Both the position numbers and the translations under genes were made by a program. Source: Plasmodium malariae (Eukaryota > Apicomplexa > Aconoidasida > Haemosporida > Plasmodiidae). From it: DNA of 64,000 nucleotides. Location: the NCBI RefSeq assembly GCF_900090045.1, contig NC_041781.1, positions 631,501 through 695,500 on the forward strand, in the 5' to 3' direction. Position 1 is the first letter of the stretch. Each line of letters opens with the position of its first letter. Of this stretch, positions 1 through 12,788 are shown one piece after another. Under the pieces are notes generated by a model. The model did no database searches and was not told where the DNA came from. It saw only the letters and a list, made by a program, of their open reading frames with translations.

Positions 1-676
1 ATGTACTGATAATAAAAGTTATTTGTATAAATGATACTAAATTTTAGTTGTTTTTTTCAAATATTTTTATGTAATGCGAAATTGTTTTCTACTCCCCTTA
101 TCTTTTTTTTTTTTTTTTTTTTTTTGGTGTTATATTTTTGTTGCGAATGTATATATATTATATGTACACGTATGTGTGTATGTTCGCAAAAAAAAAAAAA
201 AAAAAAAAAAACTCCATTATGACAAAAACTTTCATTATTTTTAAATAGTTATAAAGTTTTTATTTTATATATCTAACTTTTAGGATATATATTTTAATAT
301 GTACTTAAAGAAAAATATTCTATAATGTATGGGCATTATTTTATAATGAATTTTTAAAAAAGACGGCAACTAATACAAGCTTCAAATTTTTTATGAGTTA
401 AAAAAAAAAAAGTAACATATACTTATTCAAATGTGACGAAATTTCATGCATAGTAACCCAAACCTCTGATTTTAAGTGTGCATATAGTTAAATCCAGGAA
501 ATAAAATATAAAAAGAAAGACGTCATTAATTGTTGAAAATGTATAAGTAAAATATATAACTTAATAGTTGCACATCCTAATGTTGAGAATTCTAACTTGC
601 GCGTTAAACAAGATGATCGATATATAAGAAGTACTAAACAAAAAAAAAATTACCTTGCGTGTGCATATGTATTATA

Positions 677-707
<31 letters not shown>

Positions 708-2447
708 GTTTACATGTTTATTTGGCTAAAATGTGGTATGATCTTTTATTGTCTTTTTAAAGGGGGAAGAATGATATCATTAAAGTAACCTATTCATTCA
801 ATGTGTTACAATTATCGAAAAAACAAAACATCCTGTTCTATGCAAAAATGTTTCCCGGATTTTAAATTTGATGTTTTAAAAATGATATATTAACCTAGAT
901 CTTTTATTTAAAATACGGCTAAATTAAAAGTGTGCAAATGATTTTAATAGAATAGGAAAAAAAAAAAAAAAAAAAAAAAACACTGAATAGTTCATAATGC
1001 ATGTTCCTTCTATGATGCAGTTTTTATGAAAATAAAAAAAAAAAATTGCGCTAATTAGATATTTAACCTGATTAGGCAAGGAAAAAAAAGAACAAAAATG
1101 AAAAAATGTGTAAAAATAGGGAAAAGAAGGTAAATATGGGTAAAAAAATTCTGATTTTGCTATACAACTGCACTAAACAATTGTAAAAATGACAATATTT
1201 CTATTATTTTGCATGAATATTTCAAGTGTCCTAACGAAAAAAAAAAAGGAAAAAAAAATGTATAATATTTGTTATATCTATAGTATTATATATATATGTG
1301 TGTATTAAAAAGGAATATATTAGCAAGTTTCTGTATCTACACAATTTATTTAAATTCCCCGAAACATAACATTGGAAATATGACATTTTCCGTATAGCCA
1401 AAAAAAAAAAAAAAAAAAAAAGAAAGAAAATTGCTTTTACTTGATTTTTTTTTCTGTTTTATTAACAAGCAATATTTTATAAGAAAAATATTTTATTTTT
1501 ACGGCTTTCCATAATTTTTATATTTTATATTTTATTTTTTCTTTCTTTCTTTATTTAATTATTTTTATTTTTATTTTTTTGTCAAAATAACACGTATGCA
1601 CACAACACAATAGAATAGTGCTAACAAGTATTCTTTGAGGAAATTACAGCATAAATATATATACATATATATAACGCGACGTATGCTGATAATTTTTAAG
1701 CGTGATGTTTGTTTAAGTTTAATACACAATGATCTATTGTTCATATACATATGTGCATATATATATATATATATATATATACACATGTCTATATTTATTT
1801 GTATACTTTTATATCTGTTTTAACGAAAGCATTAAATCATTTAGTAACAGCGTCGTATAAAAACATCAGTAATATTGCGTGCTGATGATTTATAAATACT
1901 CCATTGTTTTTTTGTTTCAATTTCGTAATAAATATTAATATTAATCTTTCTTTCTTTTTTTTTTTTCTTTACCTTTCTACTTCATTTTTTTACTTCTTCC
2001 TGTTTTCACTTCTTCCTGTTTTCACTTCTTCCTGTTTTTACTTCTTCCTGTTTTTACTTCTTCCTGTTTTCACTTTTTCCTGTTTTCACTTCTTCCTGTT
2101 TTTACTTCTTCCTGTTTTTACTTCTTCCTGTTTTCACTTCTTCCTGTTTTTACATCTTCAATTTTATATCTTTTCATTTTTTAGTTTTAAAGAATACTAA
2201 AATAAGGAAATTGTTTTCCCTTTTTTTTGTTGTCAGTTAAATGTTATTCAAACATCGAACAGCTTTTTGTGAAAGCTTACATGCTAAATTTATATTCTCT
2301 ATTATTTTAAATATTTTTTTTGTGAACCTTCATTTTAATTAAATATTCTAATACTCATAAGTATTAATTTCTTTGCACAGAGCTTAACATTCTGTCAACT
2401 ATTTTTTAATAAAAAAAAAAGAAAAAAAAAGAAGATACATAATAGAA
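1..2447. other. Intergenic region upstream of SPM1
   Basis: No convincing coding exon on either strand. The stretch holds poly(dA) and poly(dT) tracts, (TA)n microsatellites near 680-710 and 1758-1782, and a 16-bp minisatellite at 1992-2151. Short open frames here translate to homopolymer-like or Tyr/Ile-rich peptides and I read them as noise. The last few hundred bases should include the SPM1 promoter and 5' UTR; I cannot pinpoint an element. Confidence 0.6.
1992..2151. repeat. 16-bp minisatellite, ten copies
   Basis: Ten head-to-tail copies of the unit acttcttcctgttttc, with c/t variation at the last base. The strand is strongly pyrimidine-biased. Because 16 is not a multiple of 3, the open frame crossing it changes frame with each unit and is unlikely to be coding. 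It lies about 300 bp upstream of the SPM1 start codon. Confidence 0.9.
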
Positions 2448-3821
2448 ATGCAAATAATTACAGAGAAACCAAAAATAACATTTAGCACCTTTGAGGAGGA
2501 CTTTAAAAATAATGATCATTCTGATTATTCAAAATATATAAAAGGGCATGATAAAAACAGAGATCAAGAATATTTATATGCAAACAGACTAATATCTTTG
2601 GATAGAAACAGTGAACAAAGAAGAAAAGAATCTCCTAGTAAAAAACCAGGTTTATGTGTAGATGAGTTATGTACATGTGGTTTTCATAAATGTCCTAAAA
2701 TAATAAGACCATTACCATTTGAAGGTGAAAGTAATTACAGAAGTGAGTTTGGACCAAAACCACTACCTGCTTTGCCTCCCAGGGCAGAAACAAAATTAGT
2801 TAAATCATTACCATTTGAAGGTGAGAGTAATTACAGAAGTGAGTTTGGACCAAAACCACTACCTGCTTTGCCTCCCAGGGCAGAAACAAAATTAGTTAAA
2901 TCATTACCATTTGAAGGGGAAAGCAATTATAGAAGCGAGTTTGGACCTAAACCTTTACCTGCTTTGCCACCAAAAGTTGAACAAAAACAGCCAAAATCAT
3001 TACCATTTGAAGGTGAAAGCAATTATAGAAGCGAATTTGGTCCAAAACCTTTACCTGCTTTGCCTCCCAGGGCAGAAACGAAATTAGTAAAATCATTACC
3101 ATTTGAGGGAGAGAGTAATTATAGAAGCGAATTTGGTCCAAAACCTCTACCTGCTTTGCCACCAAAAGTTGAACAAAAACAGCCAAAATCATTACCATTT
3201 GAAGGTGAAAGCAATTATAGAAGCGAATTTGGTCCAAAACCTCTACCTGCTTTGCCACCAAAAGTTGAACAAAAACAGCCAAAATCATTACCATTTGAAG
3301 GTGAAAGCAATTATAGAAGTGAGTTTGGACCTAAACCTCTGCCAGTTTTACCACCAAAAATTGAACAAAAACTTCCAAAATCGTTGCCATTTGTAGGTGA
3401 GAGTAATTATAGAAGCGAGTTTGGTCCAAAACCGCTACCTGCTTTACCTGCGAAGGTAGAAACAAAATTAGTAAAATCATTACCATTTGAAGGGGAAAGC
3501 AATTATAGAAGCGAGTTTGGACCTAAACCTTTACCTGCTTTGCCACCAAAAGTTGAACACAGACCACCAAAGTCTCTACCATTTGAGGGAGAGAGTAATT
3601 ATAGAAGTGAGTTTGGCCCAAAACCGCTCCCCGAATTACCTCCAAGGAGTGAAGCTAAATTAATGAAACCATTGCCATTTGAAGGACAAAGTAGCTATAG
3701 AAATGAGTATGTACGTAAAGTGCTTCCCCTCTGCCCAGTTGATTTATTACCTAAATATCCTGCACCTACATACCCATCTCAACACATATTTTGGGATGCC
3801 GCATCTAGGACTTGGTACTAA
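2448..3821 (+). CDS. SPM1: Subpellicular microtubule protein 1 (SPM1), STOP/SAXO-type repeat protein
   Basis: The product is 457 residues. The N-terminal part carries a Cys/His motif (CTCGFHKCP, about residues 76-84) of the kind found at the start of SAXO/MAP6-related proteins. From about residue 88 come ten 32-residue repeats with core SLPFEGESNYRSEFGPKPLP, plus an eleventh, degenerate copy before a short unique tail. Alternate repeats end in RAETKLVK-like or KVEQKQPK-like linkers. In apicomplexans SPM1 binds the lumen or lattice of the cortical microtubules under the inner membrane complex and stabilises them; that role is taken from the family. It is a single exon with an ordinary ATG preceded by an A-rich stretch. 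Repeat number may vary between species or strains. Identity is confident from the repeat and Cys motif. Confidence 0.88.
   Translation: MQIITEKPKITFSTFEEDFKNNDHSDYSKYIKGHDKNRDQEYLYANRLISLDRNSEQRRKESPSKKPGLCVDELCTCGFHKCPKIIRPLPFEGESNYRSEFGPKPLPALPPRAETKLVKSLPFEGESNYRSEFGPKPLPALPPRAETKLVKSLPFEGESNYRSEFGPKPLPALPPKVEQKQPKSLPFEGESNYRSEFGPKPLPALPPRAETKLVKSLPFEGESNYRSEFGPKPLPALPPKVEQKQPKSLPFEGESNYRSEFGPKPLPALPPKVEQKQPKSLPFEGESNYRSEFGPKPLPVLPPKIEQKLPKSLPFVGESNYRSEFGPKPLPALPAKVETKLVKSLPFEGESNYRSEFGPKPLPALPPKVEHRPPKSLPFEGESNYRSEFGPKPLPELPPRSEAKLMKPLPFEGQSSYRNEYVRKVLPLCPVDLLPKYPAPTYPSQHIFWDAASRTWY
2706..3777 (+). repeat. 96-bp coding repeat array in SPM1
   Basis: Tandem 96-bp units encode the 32-residue microtubule-binding repeat. 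Neighbouring units are nearly identical at the DNA level, including synonymous positions, in places (for example the first two units), which suggests recent unequal exchange. The period is a multiple of 3, so spurious open frames also appear on the antisense strand and in a second sense frame. Confidence 0.9.
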
Positions 3822-4945
3822 GCGTTAACCAGAAAAACGATGTTTCCTTTACGTGCAAAAAGGAACAGATGGGAATCATATGAGCAGCAGATGGACAACA
3901 AATAAGAAACGATTTAACAATGAATGAATTAATTATTTATTTGTATATACATATATGTTATTATTAAAACAAAATAAAAAAAAAATTAATAATATAAATT
4001 GAGATGTACTAGTCGAACTAAGTTAAATTATTTCTCTTTAAATAGTAAATTACATTTTCTTCATAATTATTGTGAACTTAATTTTTGCATTTCCGTTAAC
4101 AACTGTGTGTATGAATATATAGTACATTTATTTATGTGTTTTTGATAAATTTGATAGAAACCCCATACCCCAACCTCTAGCTTATTAGTATATTGTTTAC
4201 CACGTTACCTTTGTATTCCAACAAAAAAAATATATATAAAAAATATAAAAAAGAATAAAATGCAAAGAAACGAAACTAAACGAAACGATATAAATTATAA
4301 TAATATAAAACGAAACAAAACAAAGCATTGGTGTTGTATCCAGCTATGCTACATAGGCACATAAATTATTTAACTCAGTTATTCGTAGTTTGAAAAAAAA
4401 ATGGCATACTAGTATAAGCACATATATGGCAGTATTCTTCATTTTATGAATTCTGTTTATTTCGCACATTTTGTGGGTTCATTTTTTTTTTTTTTTTTCA
4501 TCTGTTTACTTGCTTTTTACTTAACATGATATTTTGCTACATTTGTCTCATTTTGCTACATTTGTCTCATTTTGCTACATTTGTCTCATTTTGCTACATT
4601 TATCTCATTTTGCTACATTTATCTCATTTTGCTACATTTATCTCATTTTGCTACATTTGTCTTATTTTGCTACATTTGTCTCATTTTGCTACATTTATCT
4701 CATTTTGCTACATTTATCTCATTTTGCTACATTTATCTCATTTTGCTACATATGTCTTCTTGTGCTGTATTTTGTATTAATTGGACATTAGTTAAATAAA
4801 ATACATATTGTGTCTCTTCCTTATATTTCACATTAACAAGCCCCATAAGTAATATGCACATTTTCCATTTTTTCGCATGTGTGCAATTTTTTAATATATA
4901 ATTTTTGGAGGGGAGGGGTCATTTTTAATATGCATATTTATATAG

Positions 4946-4978
<33 letters not shown>

Positions 4979-5752
4979 ATTTCTACATTTATAAAGCTAC
5001 GCATTTATTAAAATTAAATTTACAAAAATTTGTTTTTTGCTAGAAATATTGGCGCAAATAATAAAATAATGAAAAAGGTATGTATCACTTTTTGCATATC
5101 CGAGTTTCCAAATTGCTTGATGACATTTTTTTGAAAGCTAACTTTGTTAAAGTAAAGGTTATGTGCGAATTATGTATGTAAGCGTGAGCTATTAATTACC
5201 CATATGCTGATATCACAATTTGTATGCCAATATTTATTAAATATAATATTAACAACTAGTGCATGATGGAAGTGGGGGGACAGGTATAATATGAATACGT
5301 TTTATAAGATAATAAAAAAAAAAAAAAAAAAAAAAGGTATACTGACATAAAAGTTTTTGATATATTTTTGCTGAGACACAAACATTTGGAAAAAGCATTT
5401 ATAATTTGCAGGGTTCATTATAAAGGCGCGTACACTAAAAACTAAGTAAATCAAGTATGTATAAATATATATATATATATATATATAATACACGCATACT
5501 TAACAAAAAAAAAATTGAATATGCTTAAAAATAAAGAAATGTATTTGTCAAGGTGCTTTCAGCACAATTATTTTATATAAGCAGGAATGCACAGCGGAAT
5601 GATAAGTATTGCAATTTTAGCCAAAAAAAAGATGAACAAATATGAGCGTAATTTGCTATTTTTTAATTAACAACGTGTTCACATGCTATACAAATTTAAT
5701 TAAAATACTGGAATGCATACCCACGTACACCCGTCAATGTGTTCACCACTGA
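3822..5752. other. Intergenic region between SPM1 and the minus-strand gene
   Basis: The two flanking genes converge here, so both 3' UTRs should lie in this stretch. It contains poly(dT) tracts, a 19-bp minisatellite (4532-4759), a long poly(dT) run near 4951-4978 and AT microsatellites. I see no exon that I can support. Confidence 0.6.
4532..4759. repeat. 19-bp minisatellite, twelve copies
   Basis: Twelve head-to-tail copies of ttttgctacatttgtctca, with g/a variation in the middle (ttgtctca or ttatctca); the last copy is degenerate. Three overlapping plus-strand frames stay open through it because the unit has no stop codon in any frame. The translations are the same motif read in rotation, so I treat none as a gene. 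Confidence 0.9.
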
Positions 5753-8057
5753 TTAGAGCTCGTAGTTAATATAATCGAGACTAAACTGCCTTTTGGCATA
5801 CTCCTTTACATGCATAATGTCTTCTCTTGATCTGAGTTTTTTAAGTAGAATATTTAATTTTGTAACTACTTCAATGACTTGACTGATTGAATATTTATTA
5901 ACTTTTTTCGAAACATCCCGCAAAACATCTAGGAATAATAATTCTTTTAATTCGTAGGAACTAACGTCACGTGAGTTTCTAATTAAACCATAGAGAAGGA
6001 ATTCATATAGGATATAATTCGAATCGTCTTTATTTAAATACAATTTATAAAAATCCATAAGGGGAGTAAATAAAGCTTTAAATTTGGACTGTTCATATAT
6101 ATTAAATAACATAGTTTCAAATATATTCTTTAAACTGATTATAGCATACTCATAATTATTTTTATTTATATCACCTGAACTTGCAAATGCTTTAAGTATT
6201 AATGCTAATGCATCAGTTACATTTTTCTTTCCTTCTTCATTATTATCAAATTCGAAATCATTAATAATAGAAAAATAATTGTTAACAAGGATTTTATGTT
6301 TTTCATAAAAATTTTTATTAAATGTTAATATTTTTTCAATGTCTTTTATCATACGACTAATTTCTGTTTCATAAGATGAAGTATACTCTTTGGAAATAAA
6401 AGTTTTGTACAGGTTTTCCGTTGGGTTCATCATGATTTTAGGGTTTAACGTGATAACGTAGAAAGGTGACTGCTTCATTTTGCTGTAAATGAAAATGTTC
6501 TCGTCCTGCTCATACCTCTTCGTCTTATTGTTGTCAACTTCATCACTACTGTTGCTATTTCCGGTATTATCGCTATTGTTACTAGTGCCATTATTGCCAC
6601 TACTTCCATCCTCCTGGTAATTCGCGCTGTATGAGTTAAATAACTTCCTTTCGAAACTCCTAGAAAAGTCTGCTTCACCCACAAAATTGTAGTACTCAAA
6701 AATAGCTGCTTTCATTTGATGATTTAAATTATCCATTAAAATTACAAGTGTAGAAGAATCTAAGTACGGGTATATGTAATATAACAAGGAAACGGGATAT
6801 TTATGATTGACAATAAGTATATCTATTACTTGATTATTTTTGTTTTGATATATTTTAGTAATTAAGTCTAAGGTTCCATATATATCTTCTTTACTATTTT
6901 GTGTATTTTTTTCACTTCTTTTACAATAAAATTCTACCCCTTTTAAAAGTAACAAACATCTATTATTTTTATAAAGAAAATAATTCTTACATATTCCCAT
7001 ATTTTCTTCTATAAATATTGCATTATCAGGTTTATCAAGTATTGCTGATGCAATACTATTTAAACCAATTTGTAATATAAATAAATCGTTATCTGTATAC
7101 TGCTCTATTAACTTTTTAGTTGTCAACAGAAATTCCTTGTTTTCTCGATCCCACGTTTTTTCAATTATATTTTCAATCGTCTGTGCGTTATCGGAGATTG
7201 GGTTTTCGTACTGAAGCCTTTCTAGAAAATCTGCGTGCAGGGGATGGGGGGAAATACGCATAAATGGGTACGAATACATCAGGTGCGCATACATGTATAT
7301 ATACATATGTATATGCGTGTATGCATACAGGTGTGTGCGTGTAATGCTGCATATTTGTACTGCTTAGCCAGGGGGATGCGTTGCACACATTTTAGAAGAC
7401 AAGCTCATCAGCTTCTACAAAACACATACTCACGAATAAACACATGAATGAACACACAAACGTACTCATAAACTAGCGCTCAGACGAACACAAAAACATG
7501 CAGGCTTAGAGACATACCCATGGAGGAGTGAAACATGCTCAAGATGTAACCCTTCATGCTGCTTAGCATTTTTGATGTCCTACATGTAACGTTAAATAAA
7601 AATTTGTTTTCCTTAACTCCAATAAAATCATTTATGTTATTTTTATCCAAGGAAATGTATCTATTTCCTTAAAGGGGGAAAAGAAAAAAAAAAAAAAAAA
7701 AAAAAAATATATGTATATATATATATATATATATACATACATATACAGCTAAATAAATAATGAAGTAACAGCTAACATGGTTTACATAGGCATATAGGAA
7801 CACCACTTTATTGTAGTTTTAAAGTAGCTGTTAAGAAACAGGTTAACATTCCTTAGCTTTTCATGGCATTTTTTTTTATCTTTTCTTAGTCTTTTTTGGC
7901 CTTTCTTAGCCTATTTTTATCTGTTCATGTCCTTTCTTTTCTCCCAAATCTTACCATCTTTTTCATTCGAATTGTTTAAGTCCCCTTCAATAATTTTTGC
8001 TTCATTAAAAAAGAAGAAAAATATTGTTAAAACAAAAAAGGTCAAATCTTTATACAT
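5753..8057 (-). CDS. Secreted or ER-lumenal alpha-helical protein, unknown function (three exons)
   Basis: The long frame at 5753-7306 begins inside an intron. I model three exons: 7955-8057, 7518-7667 and 5753-7230. Both introns (7668-7954 and 7231-7517) are GT-AG with matching phase 1 junctions, and the acceptor at 7668 follows a long poly(T) tract. The resulting 576-residue protein starts MYKDLTFFVLTIFFFFF, a clear signal peptide, which the intronless reading lacks. The rest is mostly helical and soluble, with one Gly/Asn/Ser-rich insert around residues 295-325. The C-terminus is -NYEL, loosely like a KDEL-type retrieval signal. I do not recognise the family. A helical solenoid in the secretory pathway (for example a Sil1-like exchange factor) is only a guess. 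The gene converges on SPM1. Confidence 0.8.
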
Positions 8058-10665
8058 CTTTCCGATTTATGTAATATATTTTCCAAATGTTCTCACATAT
8101 TTTTTAATTACTCGCGGAAAAAAAAAAAAAAAAGTAAATATACAAAAATAAAGAAATAAATGAAGAATGCGAACTGCTATTACTTACAATGCCATTCTTT
8201 TTTCATTTTTTATTTATTGGTAAAACCTGTGGAACATTTTTCTTCACGTGTATTCATAGTTTTGTGATACACACAAAAAATGTGCAAAATGTTTAAACTG
8301 TGTATACGTAAGCGTTTGTGAGTGTGTGTATGTACGTAACCATGTAAGTACGTATGTAAGCATATATGTTTGTACGTAAGCATTTATATATGTACGTATG
8401 TAAGCATTTATGTATGTATGTATGTATGTATGTAAGCATATATGTACGTATGCATATATATTTACGTATATTTATATGTACGTGTATGGTTTTAATTGCC
8501 ATACATTCGCCACGTTTGTTATATTTTAATCATCATTTAAATTGAAAAAGAAGCTAAAAAAAAAAAAACTTTTGAAATTTTTCGAATTGTAAACGGGAAA
8601 ATAAAATTGTGCTAATTTCGTCAATTATCATACAAGATTTTTTTTTTTTTTTTTTTCCTTTGTTTTTTGAGAACTAACCATTAATTTAATAACAATATTT
8701 TATACGCATACGTAGCGTTTAAGTATTTATGTGAATACATACACATATATATATATACGTACCATTCAAATCTAAGTATGTAAATTTTCCTTAAAACCAA
8801 TTATCCTTAAAAATAAAAAAAAATATTTAAAAAAAAAATGAACTCGTGTTAAATAGTAAGAAGAAATTTAGCTTTGTTTTAAATGTAAGACAAAAATGTT
8901 TTACTCTAGTAGTTTCTCTTTTTTTTTTTATTATTATAAATAAAATTAGTCGTAAAAATAAAAAAAATGAAGCCTATAAAATCGGACATCTTCATGTGCT
9001 AAGGTAATAATAATCTTATATATTCAGGTATTAAATCTTTTAAAACTCTTTTTTTCCCCTTCGCTTGCATGAAGAGGGGTTTATTTATTTACATTATTTT
9101 ATTTTATTTATGTATTTACTTATTTTTTTTTTTTTTTGTAACTTTAATTAATCATTTTTCTTTTTTCGAATAAATCAAAATATGTCTGTGGACGATATTG
9201 ATATTATATGCCTATTTATGGAAGTACCAACAAAAATTAGGTTACAACGTAAGGGAATGTCTCTTGGGGAGGGTATTGCTAATAAATGTGGCATTTTCCG
9301 AATATGGTGATATTGTATATGCATATATATACATTTATATATGCATATATACATATACAATACATATATGTATGCATGTATTTATATACATATAACCATA
9401 CGTATATATGCACATATACATATCCGTATACATATGTATGTTCGTACACGTATATAACCGCTGTGACCATTTGAAAACGCCTTAACAAAAACAAATAAAT
9501 AAACAAAAATAAAGGAACAAATTAGGATTCAGCTAGCTATATATATAATACTATTATTACCAAAAAAAAAATATATACATATTTTCAGTGTCACTAATTA
9601 TTTAATATTACATTTCTCACAAATTACACTTATACTATAATGTTGCTGTATATATACAAATAATGACACAACTAATTTATTTTTATATTTTTTATGGCTT
9701 ATTTTTTTAATTATCGTATACCCACGATGCAGAATAATTATATATTTCTCATCATGTATCAATTTATGTATTATTATTTTTTCTTTTTTTGTAGCAATAA
9801 TGTGCGTTTTAAAAACTGTTGAAAAAAAAAAAAAAAAAGGAAAAAAAAAAAAAGCATTTTGTAAGATTCATGTATTATTATATTATATACAAGTTCTTTC
9901 ATATATTTTACTTTAAATAATAATTAAATTGTTAATATTATTATACGTATAAAAAGAATTTTATTTAAATATTTAAGTAACTTTATTTCTTGTAAATGGT
10001 CACTTTATAATAAAGCATTTTTTTCTTTTTTTTTCTTAAAAACTATATATGAAAAAAAGAGCATCGCACAAGAAAAAAAAAGAAAAAAAAGAAAAAATAT
10101 AACCATAAGCATATTTATCCTTTTCTATTTATTAAATAAAGTAAAAATTAATCAATCCACATCATCAATCACGCTATCTCTACATATATATTTTATTTTT
10201 TATTTTAATGGCGTGCACTGTTCGTAATTTTTTTTTTTTTTTTTTTCTTTTGAGTAATGATGTTATTACATTATTCTATTTTTTTTAAAAAAAAAAAAAA
10301 AGAAAGCTATAAAACAAAACCAAACATTGAATATTATATAATTTTTTTTTAAAAATCCACTACTGTATTCTTTATGCCATTTTTTAAATTCTCTAGTACA
10401 AAAAAAAGTAAACAAAAAAATACTCTAATTTTTTTTTTACCTTTTACCATCTTTTAACATGAGGACATTATTGCCATTATTTATCATGTATATAATATAT
10501 ATTTATATTATATATAATGAATTAAAAAAATATACGAAAATTATTTTCTGTTTTATGTAGTTAAACTGTTTGAGCGAAGTACATATATATATGTATTTAT
10601 ATATATATATATATAGATAGATAGATAGATATAGATATAGATATATTTCATATATGTACATTATT

Positions 10666-10707
10666 GAAGGATCCTGTAGAGAAGAAATTAAGCTGTTCTC
10701 TACCTTC
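10666..10707. other. Imperfect hairpin followed by poly(T)
   Basis: The arms GTAGAGAA (10676-10683) and TTCTCTAC (10696-10703) are perfect complements around a 12-base loop. An outer GAAG/CTTC pair (10666-10669 with 10704-10707) extends the stem after a bulge on the left side. A run of T follows directly from 10708. The arrangement resembles a hairpin plus a Pol III-type terminator, but poly(T) is common here and no promoter boxes were seen. Confidence 0.35.
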
Positions 10708-12699
10708 TTTTTTTTTTTTTTTTTTGTTTATATACATATTTTTAATGTACGTGTTTTTCTGATTAAAAAAATTTATTATTGAAACATCGTTATTTTTAAT
10801 TATAGATTAGCATACCGAATATGGAAAAAATTTTACATAAGCACATATAAATATATTATATATATAATATATATTTTTGTACATGTATATATATGTATAT
10901 ATATATATATATGTGTGCATATTATTTTCACCGTTCTGCTAAATTGCTACCGAATCGATTTAAACCACCAGTTCGCTGTACATATAGATAATTGAAATTA
11001 AGGTAGTAATTCTTTTTATGTTGTTTATTGTACACATTATTATATATTATATACATATACACACACGCATATGTAAATATATCTACAAATATGTATGTAT
11101 AACATTTAATATGATTCTTTTTATTTAGGTATAATAATATATATATATATATATATAATATGTATAAATATATATTTATATGCCACTAATTGGAAAAGAA
11201 ATTTTGCTCATAATAGCATGAAAAGTAAAAAAATAAAATATATTAATAATTTTTTAACAACATTATTTCAAGTTGAACTAACGTACTGTATATTCACGAG
11301 TATATATATTTATATATATGTGGTGGTATGTGAAATTACCCTTTTCTGCATAAAATATTAAATCTTTTCTCATTTTTATAAAACCTTACAACGTAATATC
11401 GGTTGTACATACGTATCATGCACATATATGCGTGTAATGTACAATTTTTCATTTGTGCTTCCATTTTTTTTTTTTTTTATTCCAAAGTTTACTTTCGAAT
11501 CATGATTTAGTTTTTTTTATTATAAGATTAAAGAGAAAAAAAAAAAAGAACTATGTTTATTGAAACCTTTGCAAGTATTTAATTCTTTTGCTATTCATGT
11601 TTTTATATAAAATATCCTTTATCTTTTAATTTATGTACAACAATCTTTTTACATTTATTCCTATTTACATATAAACGTATTTCTATTATTGGATAAATAT
11701 AATATATAAAGGCAACATAATTTTATATTGTAAATTATATGAACGAGTCATGTTCCATTTTTCGTCTTTTTTCAGTTTTTAATAGTGAACATATATATAA
11801 CTCGTTTACCTTATATATTATATACTATGTACATATTGTATATATTATAATATTGCATAATTATATATATATAGTACATTTACATATATTGCACATTACA
11901 TACATTTCACATTACATAGATTGCATATTATAGATACCTGTCATATTACACATTACATATTTTACCATACTTAATTAGATCCTGCGTATATATTATCTTA
12001 AATTACATTTAGCTATTTACAGGTATATATACATTTTTTTTTTCTTTTTCCGCAATATATAATATTACATGGTTTAATATATTCGGCATTTCTTTGCAAT
12101 TTATTTTATCTTGCTCTGTTATAACATATATATGTACATAGCTCATATACCATATTGATATTATAATATGGTTTACTGTACTTATATTGCAACTTAGTTT
12201 TCCAATTTTTTTTTTATTTATTTATTTGTATATTTGTATATTTGTATACTTATAAATATATTTATATATTCCATTCTGTTCCATTTTATTTTATTATATT
12301 ATATTCTTTTTTTTTTTTTTTTTTGTTCTTTTTTATAAAGAAGACATTTTTGCTGCACATGTTTCTACATAAAAATAAATGTTTAAATGTGGTATATTGT
12401 GAATTAAAAAAAATAAAATATCATAAAATAAGTACATGTGTATATAATATATTGTGTATATTTATTTATACATGCATTAAACCATGCACACATGTTTTTG
12501 ACATTATACATTTCATGAAAGTGAATAATTAATTAAATAATTAAATAGGAAATTTCATAAATAATTAAATTTAGAAATAAAAAGAATTGGGAACTTACAT
12601 AAATTTATATAATACATACAAATATTCAGACATGTGTAAAAATACGTTTAAATATGTACATACTTAAACATATATATATACGTAAGTACATATTTAAAC

Positions 12700-12746
<47 letters not shown>

Positions 12747-12788
12747 AGTACACGTAAGAATTAAAAAACGAATTAACATAATAAAAAT

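Noticed and set aside
2947..3294. Antisense open frame across SPM1
   Set aside because: It is the shadow of a 96-bp repeat whose period is a multiple of 3; the sense frame explains the sequence.
4526..4799. Three overlapping open plus frames reading HFATF/CYICLIL-like repeats
   Set aside because: They are rotations of one stop-free 19-bp unit, with no conserved start context and no flanking coding sequence.
8895..8997. Minus-strand mini-ORF beginning MKMSDFIGFIFF
   Set aside because: About 29 residues, ending in a poly-A-encoded lysine run; no splice partner and likely chance.
9540..12770. Very AT-rich block that could be a centromere core
   Set aside because: It is broken by non-repetitive islands and mixed microsatellites, not a uniform core of more than about 97% AT, and the remembered gene order places this block far from the chromosome 9 centromere of P. 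falciparum.
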